Notes: generated from the letters alone by a model not told the origin. A DNA stretch of 22,097 bases from an uncultured Clostridium sp. (GCA_947382445.1 CANCZH010000025.1:1-22097), one strand, 5' to 3'. Shown: positions 6,752 through 15,720, numbered from the stretch's first letter. A program made the numbers and translations.

Positions 6752-8220
6752 TGGAGATTTATGACTTAACAGTTCATGAACTAATTGAAAAATTAGATAA
6801 AAAAGAACTAACATCAAGCCAAATAATAGAAAGCTACTTAAATAGAATTAATGAGAAAGAAAAAGAAGTAGAAGCTTTTGTTACAGTAACAGATGAAACA
6901 GCTAAAGAAAAAGCAGAAGAAATAGATGAAAAAATTGCAAAAGGAGAGAACTTAGGAAAACTAGCAGGTATACCAATAGGAATAAAAGATAACATGTGTA
7001 CAAAAGGAGTAAAAACAACATGTGGTTCAAAAATGCTAGAAAATTTTGTATCTCCTTATGATGCAACAGTTGTAAAAAATATAAATAATGAAAATATGAT
7101 ATTACTTGGAAAACTAAACATGGATGAATTCGCAATGGGAAGCTCAACAGAATATTCATATTTCCATCAAACGCATAACCCATGGAATTTAAATAAAGTA
7201 CCAGGAGGTTCATCAGGAGGAAGTGCAGCAGCAGTTGCAGCAAACTTAGTGCCATGGGCACTTGGAAGTGATACTGGAGGTTCAATTCGTCAACCAGCAT
7301 CATTATGTGGTGTTGTAGGATTAAAACCAACATATGGACTAGTTTCAAGATACGGATTAGTAGCATATGCATCATCACTCGATCAAATAGGACCAATAAC
7401 AAAAGATGTTGAAGATAGTGCCATATTACTAAATGTTATTGCTGGACATGACGAAAAAGATTCAACTTCAATTGATATGGAGAAAAAAGATTATACTAAA
7501 AGTTTAGTAAAAGATGTTAAAGGATTAAAAATAGGACTACCAAAAGAATTCCTTGGAGAAGGAATAAATGAAGAAGTAAAAAATAGTGTTTTAGAAGCAG
7601 CTAAAATATTTGAAAGATTAGGTGCAACAGTTGAAGAATGTAGCTTAGATATTGGAAAAAAATCTCTAGCAACATACTACATAGTTGCATGTGCGGAAGC
7701 TAGTTCAAACTTGGGAAGATTTGATGGAATTAGATATGGATATAGAACAGAAAAATTCGATAACCTAAGAGAAATATATATAAATTCAAGAACAGAAGGA
7801 TTTGGACCAGAAGTAAAAAGAAGAATAATACTAGGAACATATGTATTATCTTCAGGATACTATGATGCATACTATAAAAAAGCACAAAAAGTTAGAACAG
7901 TTATTATAAATGAATATCAAAAGTTATTTGAAAAATATGACATAATTTTAACACCAACATCACCAACAGTAGCATTTGGAATTGGAGAAAAATCAAATAA
8001 CCCACTTGAAATGTACTTAGCAGACATTTGTACAGTACCAGTAAATATAGCAGGACTTCCAGGAATGAGTTTACCAGCAGCAGTAGATTCAAATGGAATG
8101 CCAATAGGAATACAATTAATTGCAAAACACTTTGATGAAGAAACAATATTTAGAGCTGCATATACATTCGAACAAGAAGTTAAATTTAGAGAAAAACATA
8201 AACCTGAATTTAAAAAATAA
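6751..8220 (+). CDS. gatA: Asp/Glu-tRNA amidotransferase subunit A (amidase)
   Basis: GatA is the amidase-signature subunit that releases ammonia from glutamine and channels it to GatB. All three catalytic residues are visible at the positions usual for the family: K79 in [10 protein letters not shown], cis-Ser154 in [10 protein letters not shown], and nucleophile Ser178 in [11 protein letters not shown]. The length of 489 residues is typical. The C-terminal region contains the usual [14 protein letters not shown] and GLPGMSLPA segments. AAAGGAG lies upstream, inside the end of the nucleotidase gene, and the ATG overlaps that gene's stop by one base. gatB follows after 12 bases. The complex allows the cell to make correctly charged Gln-tRNA and/or Asn-tRNA without dedicated synthetases. 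Confidence 0.97.
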   Translation: MEIYDLTVHELIEKLDKKELTSSQIIESYLNRINEKEKEVEAFVTVTDETAKEKAEEIDEKIAKGENLGKLAGIPIGIKDNMCTKGVKTTCGSKMLENFVSPYDATVVKNINNENMILLGKLNMDEFAMGSSTEYSYFHQTHNPWNLNKVPGGSSGGSAAAVAANLVPWALGSDTGGSIRQPASLCGVVGLKPTYGLVSRYGLVAYASSLDQIGPITKDVEDSAILLNVIAGHDEKDSTSIDMEKKDYTKSLVKDVKGLKIGLPKEFLGEGINEEVKNSVLEAAKIFERLGATVEECSLDIGKKSLATYYIVACAEASSNLGRFDGIRYGYRTEKFDNLREIYINSRTEGFGPEVKRRIILGTYVLSSGYYDAYYKKAQKVRTVIINEYQKLFEKYDIILTPTSPTVAFGIGEKSNNPLEMYLADICTVPVNIAGLPGMSLPAAVDSNGMPIGIQLIAKHFDEETIFRAAYTFEQEVKFREKHKPEFKK

Positions 8221-8232
8221 GGAGGAAAATAA

Positions 8233-9675
8233 ATGGCAAGAGAAGATTATGAAGCAGTTATCGGACTAGAAGTTCACTGCGAATTATCAACAAAAACAAA
8301 AATATTTTGTTCATGTCCTACTGAATTTGGTGGAGAACCAAACACACATTGTTGCCCAATATGTATGGCAATGCCAGGAACACTACCAGTTTTAAATGAA
8401 AAAGTTGTAGAATATGCAGTAAAAGCAGGATTAGCAACAAATTGTAAAATAGCAAGAAACAGCAAAAATGATAGAAAAAATTACTTTTATCCAGATTTAC
8501 CTAAAAGCTATCAAATATCACAATTTGATATGCCACTATGTTATGAAGGTAGTGTAGAAATTGAAGACGAAAACGAAAACAAAAAAACAATTAGAATAAC
8601 AAGAATTCATATAGAAGAAGATGCTGGAAAATTAAATCACGATGAATATGGAAGAGGAAGTTTTGTAGATTTAAATAGAGCAGGAGTTCCATTAATAGAA
8701 GTAGTTTCAGAACCAGATATAAGAAGTGCAGAAGAAGCAGATAAATATTTAAGAAAATTAAAACAAATCTTTGAATATATAGAAGTTTCAGATTGCAAAA
8801 TGCAAGAGGGGTCCTTAAGAGCTGATGTTAACGTATCTGTTAGAAAAAAGGGAGACGAAAAATTAGGTACTAGAACAGAAATGAAAAATATGAATTCATT
8901 CAAATCAATTGCAAGAGCAATAAACTATGAAATAGAAAGACAAATTGAAGAAATAGAAATTGGAAATACTATAACACAAGAAACTCTAAGATGGGATGAT
9001 GTATCAGGAAAAACATTCCCAATGAGAGATAAAGAAGATGCACAAGATTACAGATATTTCCCAGATCCAGATCTAGTTGCAATAAAACTATCTGAAGAAT
9101 ATATCGAAAACATAAAAAATAACTTGCCAGAATTACCAGAAGTAAAAAAAGCAAGATATATAAAAGATTTTGAATTAACAGAAAAAGCAGCAAACTTTGT
9201 TACATCATCAAAATACTATTCTGAATTATTTGATGAAGCAACAGAAATATCAAAAAATCCAAAAGCTGTTAGCAACTGGTTAATGTCAGATATAGCAAGA
9301 ATATTAAATGAAAAAGAAGAAGAATCAGACAAAATACCATTCACAGGAAAAGAACTAGGAGAACTAATTGAGCTAATTGATAAAGGAACAATTAGTAATA
9401 GTATAGGTAAAAAAGTGCTAGATGAATTATTTGAAAATCCAAAAGCACCTAGTAAGATAATTGAAGAAAAAGGATGGGTACAGATTTCAGATGAGGGAGC
9501 GATAAAAGAAGTAGTACTAAAAATACTAGAAAATAACCCTCAATCAATAGCAGACTATAAAGCTGGAAAAGATAGAGCACTTGGATTTTTAGTAGGACAA
9601 GCAATGAAAGAGACAAAAGGAAAAGCAAATCCACAAATGCTAAACAAAATGTTCATAGAAGAACTTAAAAAATAA
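8233..9675 (+). CDS. gatB: Asp/Glu-tRNA amidotransferase subunit B
   Basis: GatB activates the misacylated tRNA with ATP and transfers ammonia from GatA. The 480-residue length is normal. The N terminus has the family hallmark EAVIGLEVHCEL, followed by a complete zinc-type cysteine cluster (C26, C28, C40/C41, C44). The cradle domain is well conserved: RKNYFYPDLPKSYQISQFD, the EEDAGKL segment, DLNRAGVPLIEVVSEPD, KMQEGSLRADVNVSVR and the DYRYFPDPDL block. The C-terminal YqeY-like tail that binds tRNA runs from about 330 to the end. GGAGG precedes the ATG. It is the last gene of the operon and converges on lemA; a long inverted repeat and a bidirectional terminator separate the two. Confidence 0.97.
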   Translation: MAREDYEAVIGLEVHCELSTKTKIFCSCPTEFGGEPNTHCCPICMAMPGTLPVLNEKVVEYAVKAGLATNCKIARNSKNDRKNYFYPDLPKSYQISQFDMPLCYEGSVEIEDENENKKTIRITRIHIEEDAGKLNHDEYGRGSFVDLNRAGVPLIEVVSEPDIRSAEEADKYLRKLKQIFEYIEVSDCKMQEGSLRADVNVSVRKKGDEKLGTRTEMKNMNSFKSIARAINYEIERQIEEIEIGNTITQETLRWDDVSGKTFPMRDKEDAQDYRYFPDPDLVAIKLSEEYIENIKNNLPELPEVKKARYIKDFELTEKAANFVTSSKYYSELFDEATEISKNPKAVSNWLMSDIARILNEKEEESDKIPFTGKELGELIELIDKGTISNSIGKKVLDELFENPKAPSKIIEEKGWVQISDEGAIKEVVLKILENNPQSIADYKAGKDRALGFLVGQAMKETKGKANPQMLNKMFIEELKK

Positions 9676-9694
9676 TAATTTTATAAGAAATACT

Positions 9695-9826
9695 AAACAC
9701 GAAAAAGAGAGATATGTTTTCTTGCGTCCCCATTCTCAAAATTCTTGCAAAAGTTTAAAAACTTTTGAGAATTTTGGAACGGTCCCCACAACGTCTAACG
9801 AAAACATATCTCTCTTTTTCGTGTTT
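9695..9826. repeat. 132-bp nested inverted repeat (MITE-like or REP-like element)
   Basis: The outer arms are 27 bp and perfect: 9695-9721 (begins AAACACGAAAAAGAGAGATA) and 9800-9826. Inside is a second hairpin: 9737-9756 pairs with 9759-9776 across a 2-base loop, 18 bp in all, interrupted only by a bulged TG at 9746-9747. The inner hairpin is flanked by two direct copies of GTCCCCA (from 9726 and from 9782). No gene is encoded; the open frame through it (9722-9922) has no ribosome site. It lies between convergent gatB and lemA. The architecture suggests a dispersed palindromic element, possibly non-autonomous and mobile, that may also act as a transcription barrier. Confidence 0.85.
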
Positions 9827-9838
9827 TATATTGCAAAT

Positions 9839-9877
9839 AAAAAGCTAAGATTTTCTATTTTAAATCTTAGCTTTTTT
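9839..9877. terminator. Bidirectional terminator between gatB and lemA
   Basis: GCTAAGATTT (9844-9853) pairs with AAATCTTAGC (9862-9871). A run of A precedes the stem and six T follow it, so it works on either strand. This is suited to the convergent pair. Confidence 0.85.
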
Positions 9878-9893
9878 CACATATTGAATAACA

Positions 9894-10448
9894 TTAAAAT
9901 TTTACTTGAACATTTTGTTTAGCTTCTTCATTTTCTACTTTAAATAATTCCTCTTTTTTAAATCCAAACAAACTTGCAACAATATTATTTGGAAATACTT
10001 CTAATTTAGTATTATAAATAGTAGTTACATTATTATAAGTATTTCTAGAAGAAGAAAGTTTATTTTCAGTATTAGAAAGCTCCTCTTGTAAACTCAAAAA
10101 ATTTGTATTAGCCTTCAAATCTGGATAATTTTCAGCAACAGCCATAATTGATTTTAAAGAATTAGAAAGTTCACTTTCTAAAGCAGCTTTTTCACCAACA
10201 GATGATGCATTAGACCAAGAAGTACGAAGTTCTGTAACCTTAGTTAAAACTGACTCTTCGTGCTTCATATAACCCTTAACTGTTTCAACTAAATTAGGTA
10301 TCAAATCAAATCTTCTTTGCAATTCAACATCAATTTGTGACCAAGAATTTTTAACTTGATTTCTGAGAGAAACTAAGTTATTGTATATTGAAATTGTTAA
10401 TACTGCAATTAATACAAGAAGAACAATAACAACGATAAATGCTGTCAT
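9894..10448 (-). CDS. lemA: LemA family membrane protein
   Basis: LemA proteins are small membrane-anchored helical-bundle proteins of the cell envelope with no settled biochemical role. This 184-residue product has the family layout: an N-terminal membrane segment (residues about 2-23, AFIVVIVLLVLIAVLTI), then the cytoplasmic or external helical bundle with the conserved NSWSQIDVELQRRFDLIPNL block (34-53), LETV-type helix, and the AENYPDLKAN signature (about 115-124), ending in a GFKKEELF segment. The frame extends 32 residues upstream, but the start at 10448 is preferred because AAGGAGG lies eight bases before it and the protein then has the usual length. It stands alone on the minus strand and converges on gatB. 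Confidence 0.92.
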   Translation of the reverse strand: MTAFIVVIVLLVLIAVLTISIYNNLVSLRNQVKNSWSQIDVELQRRFDLIPNLVETVKGYMKHEESVLTKVTELRTSWSNASSVGEKAALESELSNSLKSIMAVAENYPDLKANTNFLSLQEELSNTENKLSSSRNTYNNVTTIYNTKLEVFPNNIVASLFGFKKEELFKVENEEAKQNVQVKF

Positions 10449-10630
10449 ATTAAAAACCTCCTTAACATACATTACAAAAGCATAATAGCATATACAAATA
10501 AAAAATACAATAAATTTAAAAAATAAAGTACTAAAAAAATACAAGCCTAATATAATATATAAAGGAGAAAAAACAAAAAAAGTAGATGAAAATGTTCAGA
10601 GAGTAATAACTCAGAGAAAAAATGGAAAAT

Positions 10631-10659
10631 TTGACAAAATAAAACTCAAATAGTATAAT
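10631..10659 (+). promoter_or_regulatory. Consensus promoter of the Rpf-like gene
   Basis: TTGACA (10631-10636), a 17-base spacer, then TATAAT (10654-10659). This is a perfect housekeeping sigma match 28 bases before the start at 10688. Confidence 0.9.
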
Positions 10660-10687
10660 CTAGTTGTTATTTCTAAAAGGAGGAAAC

Positions 10688-11644
10688 ATGAGAACAGAAG
10701 AAAACTTATCAAAAGTAATGGTAAAAAGAATTGTTTTTATAATTTTAGTACTATTAATATTATTTGGAATTGGAGTATTTGCAGGAACACAATCAGTAAA
10801 CACTGTAACTATAAAATTTTCAGATAAAACAGAACTAACAGTAATAACAGCACAAACAAATGTAAATGAAATCTTGAAAGAAAATAACATATATATATTA
10901 GATGGAGAGCAAGTAACTCCAAATTTTGAAGAAAATATTGGTCAAGATAAAGTAATTACAATTTCAAGACAAAAAAATGAAGAACAAGAACCAACAGAAA
11001 AACAAGAAGTAATTGAAAGTAGTGAAATTATAGAATCAAACAATGGAACAATAGTTGAAAAAATAATAAAAGAAACAGTAGAAATTCCTTTTGAGACTAT
11101 AACAAAAGAAGTTCCATCATCAGAAAATGGAGAAAAAGTAAACAAAGTTACACAAGAAGGAAAAAACGGAATAAAAGAAATAACTTATAAAGTAAAATAT
11201 AAAAATGATATAGAAATTGAAAGAAAGCTACTATCAGAAATAATAATTGAAGAACCAGTAAATAAAATAGTACAAATATCAGTACAAGTTAGTAGCAGAG
11301 CTGCTGCAGCTGCTAGAATACAAAAAGGAGCAAGTGCTTCAGCATCAGTATGTCAATCATATGCACAAAAAAGATGTAGTGATTATGGATGGAGTAATGA
11401 AGATTTTAATTGTTTAGTAGTTTTATGGAATAGAGAAAGTGGTTGGAACATGTATGCACAGAATAGAAGTTCAGGAGCTTATGGTATACCACAAGCATTA
11501 CCAGCAAGTAAAATGTCATCTGCTGGAAGTGATTACTTAACAAATTATGAAACACAAATCAATTGGGGACTTAGCTATATAAAAACAAGATATGGAAATC
11601 CATCAGTAGCATTAGCACATTCTAACTTAAAAGGTTGGTACTAA
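10688..11644 (+). CDS. Rpf/YabE-like cell-wall lytic protein (DUF348, G5, transglycosylase domain)
   Basis: This 318-residue protein is built like a peptidoglycan-cleaving resuscitation-type factor. Residues 13-33 form an uncleaved anchor or signal segment (RIVFIILVLLILFGIGVFAG). A DUF348 domain follows (about 37-95), then an acidic linker. A G5 domain spans about 125-198 (TVEIPFETITKEVP, then KVTQEGKNGIKEITYKV). After a short Ala/Ser-rich linker comes a C-terminal lysozyme-like domain (232-318) with catalytic Glu250 in LWNRESGWN and the motifs SSGAYGIPQALP, WGLSYIKTRYG and a terminal GWY. The C-terminal domain closely follows a pattern I know from actinobacterial transglycosylases. The start at 10688 has AAAAGGAGG in front; an earlier ATG at 10664 overlaps that ribosome site. 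It has its own promoter and terminator. Role in wall turnover or spore/dormancy exit is an inference. Confidence 0.88.
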   Translation: MRTEENLSKVMVKRIVFIILVLLILFGIGVFAGTQSVNTVTIKFSDKTELTVITAQTNVNEILKENNIYILDGEQVTPNFEENIGQDKVITISRQKNEEQEPTEKQEVIESSEIIESNNGTIVEKIIKETVEIPFETITKEVPSSENGEKVNKVTQEGKNGIKEITYKVKYKNDIEIERKLLSEIIIEEPVNKIVQISVQVSSRAAAAARIQKGASASASVCQSYAQKRCSDYGWSNEDFNCLVVLWNRESGWNMYAQNRSSGAYGIPQALPASKMSSAGSDYLTNYETQINWGLSYIKTRYGNPSVALAHSNLKGWY

Positions 11645-11690
11645 TATAAAAGAAGAATATCAGAAAATAAAAATCTGCAATAGATAAAAG

Positions 11691-11740
11691 AAAAAATGCC
11701 TAGAAATATTAGAAAATTCTAATATTTCTAGGCATTTTTT
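11691..11740 (+). terminator. Terminator of the Rpf-like gene
   Basis: A perfect 24-bp palindrome: 11691-11714 pairs with 11717-11740 across a 2-base loop. It ends in six T. The core reads ATGCCTAGAAATATTAGA. It is symmetrical, so it would work in both directions. Confidence 0.88.
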
Positions 11741-11761
11741 AAACTTTTTGGCAAAATTGTA

Positions 11762-11789
11762 TTGACTTAAAGTGGTAAAAATATATAAT
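11762..11789 (+). promoter_or_regulatory. Promoter of adhE
   Basis: TTGACT (11762-11767), a 16-base spacer, then TATAAT (11784-11789), leaving a leader of about 60 bases before adhE. I saw no clear Rex operator, which often controls adhE in this group. Confidence 0.65.
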
Positions 11790-11855
11790 ATATACATTGA
11801 GAAAAAGCAAAATGTGAATATACTAATAGTATTAAAAATTTTTTAGGAGGTTTAT

Positions 11856-14462
11856 ATGCAAAACGAAGAAGAACAAAAAGTTATTGATATGATTGATAAT
11901 CTAGTAGAAAGAGCCAAAAAAGCATCAAAAGAGTATATGAAATTAGATCAAGAACAAATAAACACAATAATTAAAAAAATGTCAATGGCAGGATTAGAAA
12001 ATCATATGAAACTTGCAAAAATGGCAGTTGAAGAAACAGGAAGAGGAATATATGAAGACAAAATAACAAAAAACATGTTTGCAACAGAATACGTATATCA
12101 CAGCATAAAATATGATAAAACAGTTGGAGTAATAAACGAAAACGAAGAAGAAGGATATAAAGAAATAGCTGAACCAATAGGAATTATTGCAGGTGTAACA
12201 CCAGTTACAAACCCAACAGCAACAACAATGTTTAAATCATTAATAGCAGCTAAAACAAGAAATGTAATAATTTTTGGATTCCATCCATCAGCTCAAAAAT
12301 CAAGCTCAGAAGCAGCAAGAATATTAAGAGATGCAGCGGTAAGTGCAGGAGCACCAGAAGATTGTATCTTATGGATAGAAGAACCATCAATAGAAGCAAC
12401 AAACCGTTTAATGAACCATCCAGGAGTTAACCTAATATTAGCAACTGGTGGAACAGGAATGGTTAAAGCTGCATATTCATGTGGAAAACCAGCATTAGGA
12501 GTTGGACCTGGAAATGTACCATGTTATATAGATAAAACAGCAAAATTAGAAACATCAGTAAACGACTTAGTAATGTCAAAATCATTTGATAATGGAATGA
12601 TTTGTGCATCAGAACAAGCAGTTATAGTAGATAAAGAAATAACAAAAGAATTCGAAAAATTAATGAAAAATGCAGGATGCTATTTTGCTACCAAAGAAGA
12701 AAAAGAAAAATTACAAGAAGTTATTTTTACAAAAGGAGATAATGGAGATTACAAATTAAATGGAAAAATACCTGGACAAAGTCCATACAAAATAGCATCA
12801 TTAGCAGGAATAGAAATACCAGAAGATACAAAAGTATTAGTAGTAAAAGAAACAGGTGTAGGAGATGAATTCCCATTTTCAAAAGAAAAATTAAGCCCAA
12901 TATTAGCATATTACACAGTAAAAAATAAAGAAGAAGGAATAGAACTTGCAGAAGACTTAATTGAATATGGAGGACTTGGACATTCAGCAGTAATACATTC
13001 AGAAGATCAAGAAACAATATTAGAATTTTCTAGAAAAGTAAAAGTTGGAAGAATAATAGTAAATTCTCCATCTACACACGGAGCAATAGGGGATATATAT
13101 AATACAAATATGCCATCATTAACACTAGGCTGTGGAACTTTTGGAGGAAACTCAACAACAGCAAATGTATCTTCAGTAAACTTAATAAATATAAAAAGAG
13201 TAGCAAATAGGAGAGTAAATATGCAATGGTTTAAAGTACCTAAAAAAATCTATTTCGAAGCTGGTTCAATAGGATATTTAGAAAAAATGCCAAATATAAC
13301 AAGAGCATTTATAGTAACAGACCCATCAATGGCTAAACTTGGATATGTAGATAAAATACTATATCATTTAAGAAAAAGAGAAAAATATGTTCACTCAGAA
13401 ATATTTGCAGAAGTAGAACCAGATCCATCTTTTGATACAATCAAAAAAGGTGTAGAAGCAATGAATAACTTCAAACCAGATGTTATTATTGCATTAGGTG
13501 GAGGAAGTGCAATGGATGCAGCAAAAGGAATGTGGCTATTCTATGAACATCCAGATGCAGATGTAGAGGGATTAAAACTTAAATTTATGGATATTAGAAA
13601 ACGTACGTATAAATTCCCTACATTAGGAGAAAAAGCAAAAATGGTAGCAATACCAACAACATCAGGAACTGGTTCAGAAGTAACATCATTTGCAGTTATA
13701 ACAGACAAGAAGAAAAATATAAAATATCCATTAGCAGATTATGAATTAACACCAGATATAGCAATAATTGACCCAGACTTAGTAATGACATTACCAAAGA
13801 AAATGACTGCTGATACAGGAATGGATGTATTAACACATGCATTAGAAGCATATGTATCAAATATGGCATCAGATTATACTGATGCACTATCAGAAAAAGC
13901 AATCGAACTAGTATATAATAACTTAGTAACAGCATATAACAATGGTCAAGATAGATATGCAAGAGAAAAAATGCATAATGCAAGTACAATAGCTGGAATG
14001 GCGTTCACAAATGCATTTTTAGGTATTAACCATTCTATTGCACATAAATTAGGAGGAGAATACCATATACCACATGGAAGAGCAAATGCAGTAATTCTTC
14101 CATATGTAATAGCATATAATGCAACTAAGCCAACTAAATTTGTATCATTCCCAAAATATGAATACTTTATAGCAGATAAAAAATACGCTAAAGTAGCAGA
14201 AAAATTAGGGCTTCCAGCAAGTACAACAGAAGAAGGTGTAAAATCACTTGTAAAAGCAATACAAAAAATGTTAGTAGACCTAGAAATGCCAACATCATTA
14301 AGAGAATGTGGAATAGAAGAACAAGAATTCTTAGCAAAAGTAGACGAATTAGCAGATAGAGCATTTGAAGACCAATGTACAACAGCTAACCCACGTTTAC
14401 CATTAGTAACAGAATTAAAACAAATATTGTTAGATGCATACTATGGAAAAGAAATATTTTAA
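11856..14462 (+). CDS. adhE: Bifunctional acetaldehyde/alcohol dehydrogenase AdhE
   Basis: AdhE converts acetyl-CoA to acetaldehyde and then ethanol using two NADH, and in related bacteria forms helical spirosomes in the cytoplasm. The 868-residue length is typical. The N-terminal aldehyde dehydrogenase half (about 1-440) has the catalytic cysteine C250 in NGMICASEQ and the preceding ATGGTGMVKAAY and GVGPGNVP motifs. The C-terminal iron alcohol dehydrogenase half (about 455-868) has the NADH motif GGGSAMDAAK (548-557), PTTSGTGSEVT (600-610) and the iron ligands D657, H661, H726 and H740 in HALEAY, NHSIAHK and HIPHGRANA. AGGAGG precedes the ATG. Own promoter and terminator make it a single-gene unit. 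It is the clearest fermentation gene in the window. Confidence 0.98.
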   Translation: MQNEEEQKVIDMIDNLVERAKKASKEYMKLDQEQINTIIKKMSMAGLENHMKLAKMAVEETGRGIYEDKITKNMFATEYVYHSIKYDKTVGVINENEEEGYKEIAEPIGIIAGVTPVTNPTATTMFKSLIAAKTRNVIIFGFHPSAQKSSSEAARILRDAAVSAGAPEDCILWIEEPSIEATNRLMNHPGVNLILATGGTGMVKAAYSCGKPALGVGPGNVPCYIDKTAKLETSVNDLVMSKSFDNGMICASEQAVIVDKEITKEFEKLMKNAGCYFATKEEKEKLQEVIFTKGDNGDYKLNGKIPGQSPYKIASLAGIEIPEDTKVLVVKETGVGDEFPFSKEKLSPILAYYTVKNKEEGIELAEDLIEYGGLGHSAVIHSEDQETILEFSRKVKVGRIIVNSPSTHGAIGDIYNTNMPSLTLGCGTFGGNSTTANVSSVNLINIKRVANRRVNMQWFKVPKKIYFEAGSIGYLEKMPNITRAFIVTDPSMAKLGYVDKILYHLRKREKYVHSEIFAEVEPDPSFDTIKKGVEAMNNFKPDVIIALGGGSAMDAAKGMWLFYEHPDADVEGLKLKFMDIRKRTYKFPTLGEKAKMVAIPTTSGTGSEVTSFAVITDKKKNIKYPLADYELTPDIAIIDPDLVMTLPKKMTADTGMDVLTHALEAYVSNMASDYTDALSEKAIELVYNNLVTAYNNGQDRYAREKMHNASTIAGMAFTNAFLGINHSIAHKLGGEYHIPHGRANAVILPYVIAYNATKPTKFVSFPKYEYFIADKKYAKVAEKLGLPASTTEEGVKSLVKAIQKMLVDLEMPTSLRECGIEEQEFLAKVDELADRAFEDQCTTANPRLPLVTELKQILLDAYYGKEIF

Positions 14463-14470
14463 ATAATATA

Positions 14471-14507
14471 AAAAAGCTATACTATTGAAAAATGGTATAG
14501 CTTTTTT
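14471..14507 (+). terminator. Intrinsic terminator of adhE
   Basis: AAAAAGCTATAC (14471-14482) pairs with GTATAGCTTTTT (14495-14506), with a T-rich 3' end. It starts nine bases after the adhE stop. Confidence 0.85.
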
Positions 14508-14588
14508 AAGGTAAAATAAAAGCTTGAAAAAATTAAATAAATAATATAAAATAACGAAGACGAAAAAACGAAAGGAAGTAAAATTAAA

Positions 14589-15050
14589 ATGGAAAGAATA
14601 AGAGGATTTGAAGTAGCAAAAGGATTTGAAAATTCAGGAATTAACTTACCAGAAAGAAAAACAAAAGCATCAGCAGGATATGACGTAGAAGCAGCAGAAG
14701 ACTGTATAATACCACCATATAAGTTTGGTCAAAAACCAACATTAGTAAAAACAGGAATAAAAGCATATATGCCAGAAGACGAGTACTTAATGTTATGTAA
14801 TAGAAGCTCTAATCCATTCAAAAAAGGATTGGTAATGGCAAACAGTGTAGGAATAATAGATAGTGACTATTATGGAAATCCAGATAATGATGGAGCATTT
14901 ATGTATGCATTTTACAACTTTTTTGATAAAGAATTAGAAATTAAAAAAGGAGATGTAATAGGACAAGCAATTTTTCAAAAATATTATTCAGCAGATAATG
15001 ACAATGCAGAAGGCGAAAGAATAGGCGGATTTGGTTCAACAAGTAAATAG
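14589..15050 (+). CDS. dut: dUTP diphosphatase (trimeric dUTPase)
   Basis: The enzyme hydrolyses dUTP to dUMP and pyrophosphate, which keeps uracil out of DNA and supplies dTMP synthesis. All five trimeric dUTPase motifs can be found in 153 residues: motif 1 AGYDVEAAED (29-38), motif 2 CNRSSNPFKKGL (70-81), motif 3 ANSVGIIDSDYYG (84-96) with catalytic Asp91, motif 4 KKGDVIGQAIFQKY (119-132), and the glycine-rich C-terminal motif 5 GERIGGFGSTSK (142-153). Motif 3 is followed by a somewhat long NPDNDGAFMY loop before the next strand, a variation seen in some Firmicutes. AAAGGAAGT precedes the ATG; only a weak promoter (TTGAAA at 14524 with short spacing) is visible, so read-through from adhE is possible but the adhE terminator is strong. 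Confidence 0.93.
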   Translation: MERIRGFEVAKGFENSGINLPERKTKASAGYDVEAAEDCIIPPYKFGQKPTLVKTGIKAYMPEDEYLMLCNRSSNPFKKGLVMANSVGIIDSDYYGNPDNDGAFMYAFYNFFDKELEIKKGDVIGQAIFQKYYSADNDNAEGERIGGFGSTSK

Positions 15051-15075
15051 AAAAAGTTGAATTATTATGTGAATT

Positions 15076-15108
15076 ATTCCCAAAAGTTTTTGACTTTTGG
15101 GAATTTTT
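15076..15108 (+). terminator. Intrinsic terminator of dut, overlapping the carD promoter
   Basis: ATTCCCAAAAGT (15076-15087) and ACTTTTGGGAAT (15093-15104) form a perfect 12-bp stem with a 5-base loop followed by a T run. The loop and the right arm contain the -35 box of the next promoter. Confidence 0.85.
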
Positions 15109-15118
15109 GTAGTATAAT
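15090..15118 (+). promoter_or_regulatory. Promoter of carD, embedded in the dut terminator
   Basis: TTGACT (15090-15095), a 17-base spacer, then TATAAT (15113-15118). The -35 sits in the loop and right arm of the terminator hairpin and the spacer includes the T tract. Confidence 0.8.
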
Positions 15119-15165
15119 AGACATGTGCTGAAAAGTAAAATTTACCTGAAAGGAGTGTTTCATAC

Positions 15166-15720
15166 ATGTTTAATGTAGGTGACAAAGTAGTTTATCCAAT
15201 GCATGGCGCTGGAGTTATAGAATCAATAGAGGAGAAAGCAATACTTGATGAAAAACAATCATATTACATAATAAAAATGCCAGGCGAGGTAAAGGTTATG
15301 GTTCCTACTGCAAAAGCAGAAGAAATCGGAGTAAGAAATATCATAGATAAAGGTCAAGCAGAGAAAGTTATAAAAATCTTGGAACAAGAAAGCACAGAAA
15401 TGTCTATGAATTGGAACAAAAGATACAGAGACAATATGGAAAAGATGAAAACAGGAAACATTTATGAAGTAGCAGATATAGTAAGAAATCTAAGCTTTAA
15501 ACAAAAAGAAAAAGGACTATCAACTGGAGAGAAAAAAATGCTACTAAATGCAAAACAAATTTTAGTTAGTGAGTTAGTATTAGCTGAGCAAAAAGAATTA
15601 ACAGAAATTGAATCACTAGTTGAGAATAAAATAAATGCTTCATATGAAGAACATCTTACATCATTAGAACAATGCACAACAGAAGAAAATATTGTTAAAA
15701 AATTTATTCCATTAAATTAA
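15166..15720 (+). CDS. CarD-family transcriptional regulator (CdnL type)
   Basis: CarD/CdnL proteins bind the RNA polymerase beta subunit and stabilise open promoter complexes. This 184-residue protein starts with the diagnostic RNAP-interacting domain: MFNVGDKVVYPMHGAGVIESIEE (given here as residues 1-23 by motif VVYPMHGAGVIE at 8-19), then SYYIIKMPGEVKVMVPTAK (about 31-49). A helical C-terminal domain follows (about 60-184) with RYRDNMEKM, YEVADIVRNLSFKQKEKGLS and EKKMLLNAKQILVSELVLAE, typical of the DNA-contacting part. The ATG has AAAGGAGTG upstream. It has its own near-consensus promoter, overlapping the dut terminator, and its own terminator. It probably acts globally rather than on neighbouring genes. 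Confidence 0.92.
   Translation: MFNVGDKVVYPMHGAGVIESIEEKAILDEKQSYYIIKMPGEVKVMVPTAKAEEIGVRNIIDKGQAEKVIKILEQESTEMSMNWNKRYRDNMEKMKTGNIYEVADIVRNLSFKQKEKGLSTGEKKMLLNAKQILVSELVLAEQKELTEIESLVENKINASYEEHLTSLEQCTTEENIVKKFIPLN

Noticed and set aside
6902..7402. Minus-strand open frame of 166 codons opposite gatA
   Set aside because: The Leu/Phe-rich product is the usual shadow of A-rich codons; gatA motifs lie on the other strand.
9722..9922. Open frame of 66 codons through the nested inverted repeat
   Set aside because: It has no ribosome site, starts in one arm of the repeat, crosses the bidirectional terminator and resembles no protein.
11741..11855. Rex operator upstream of adhE
   Set aside because: I looked for TTGTTAA-type inverted half-sites and found none convincing.
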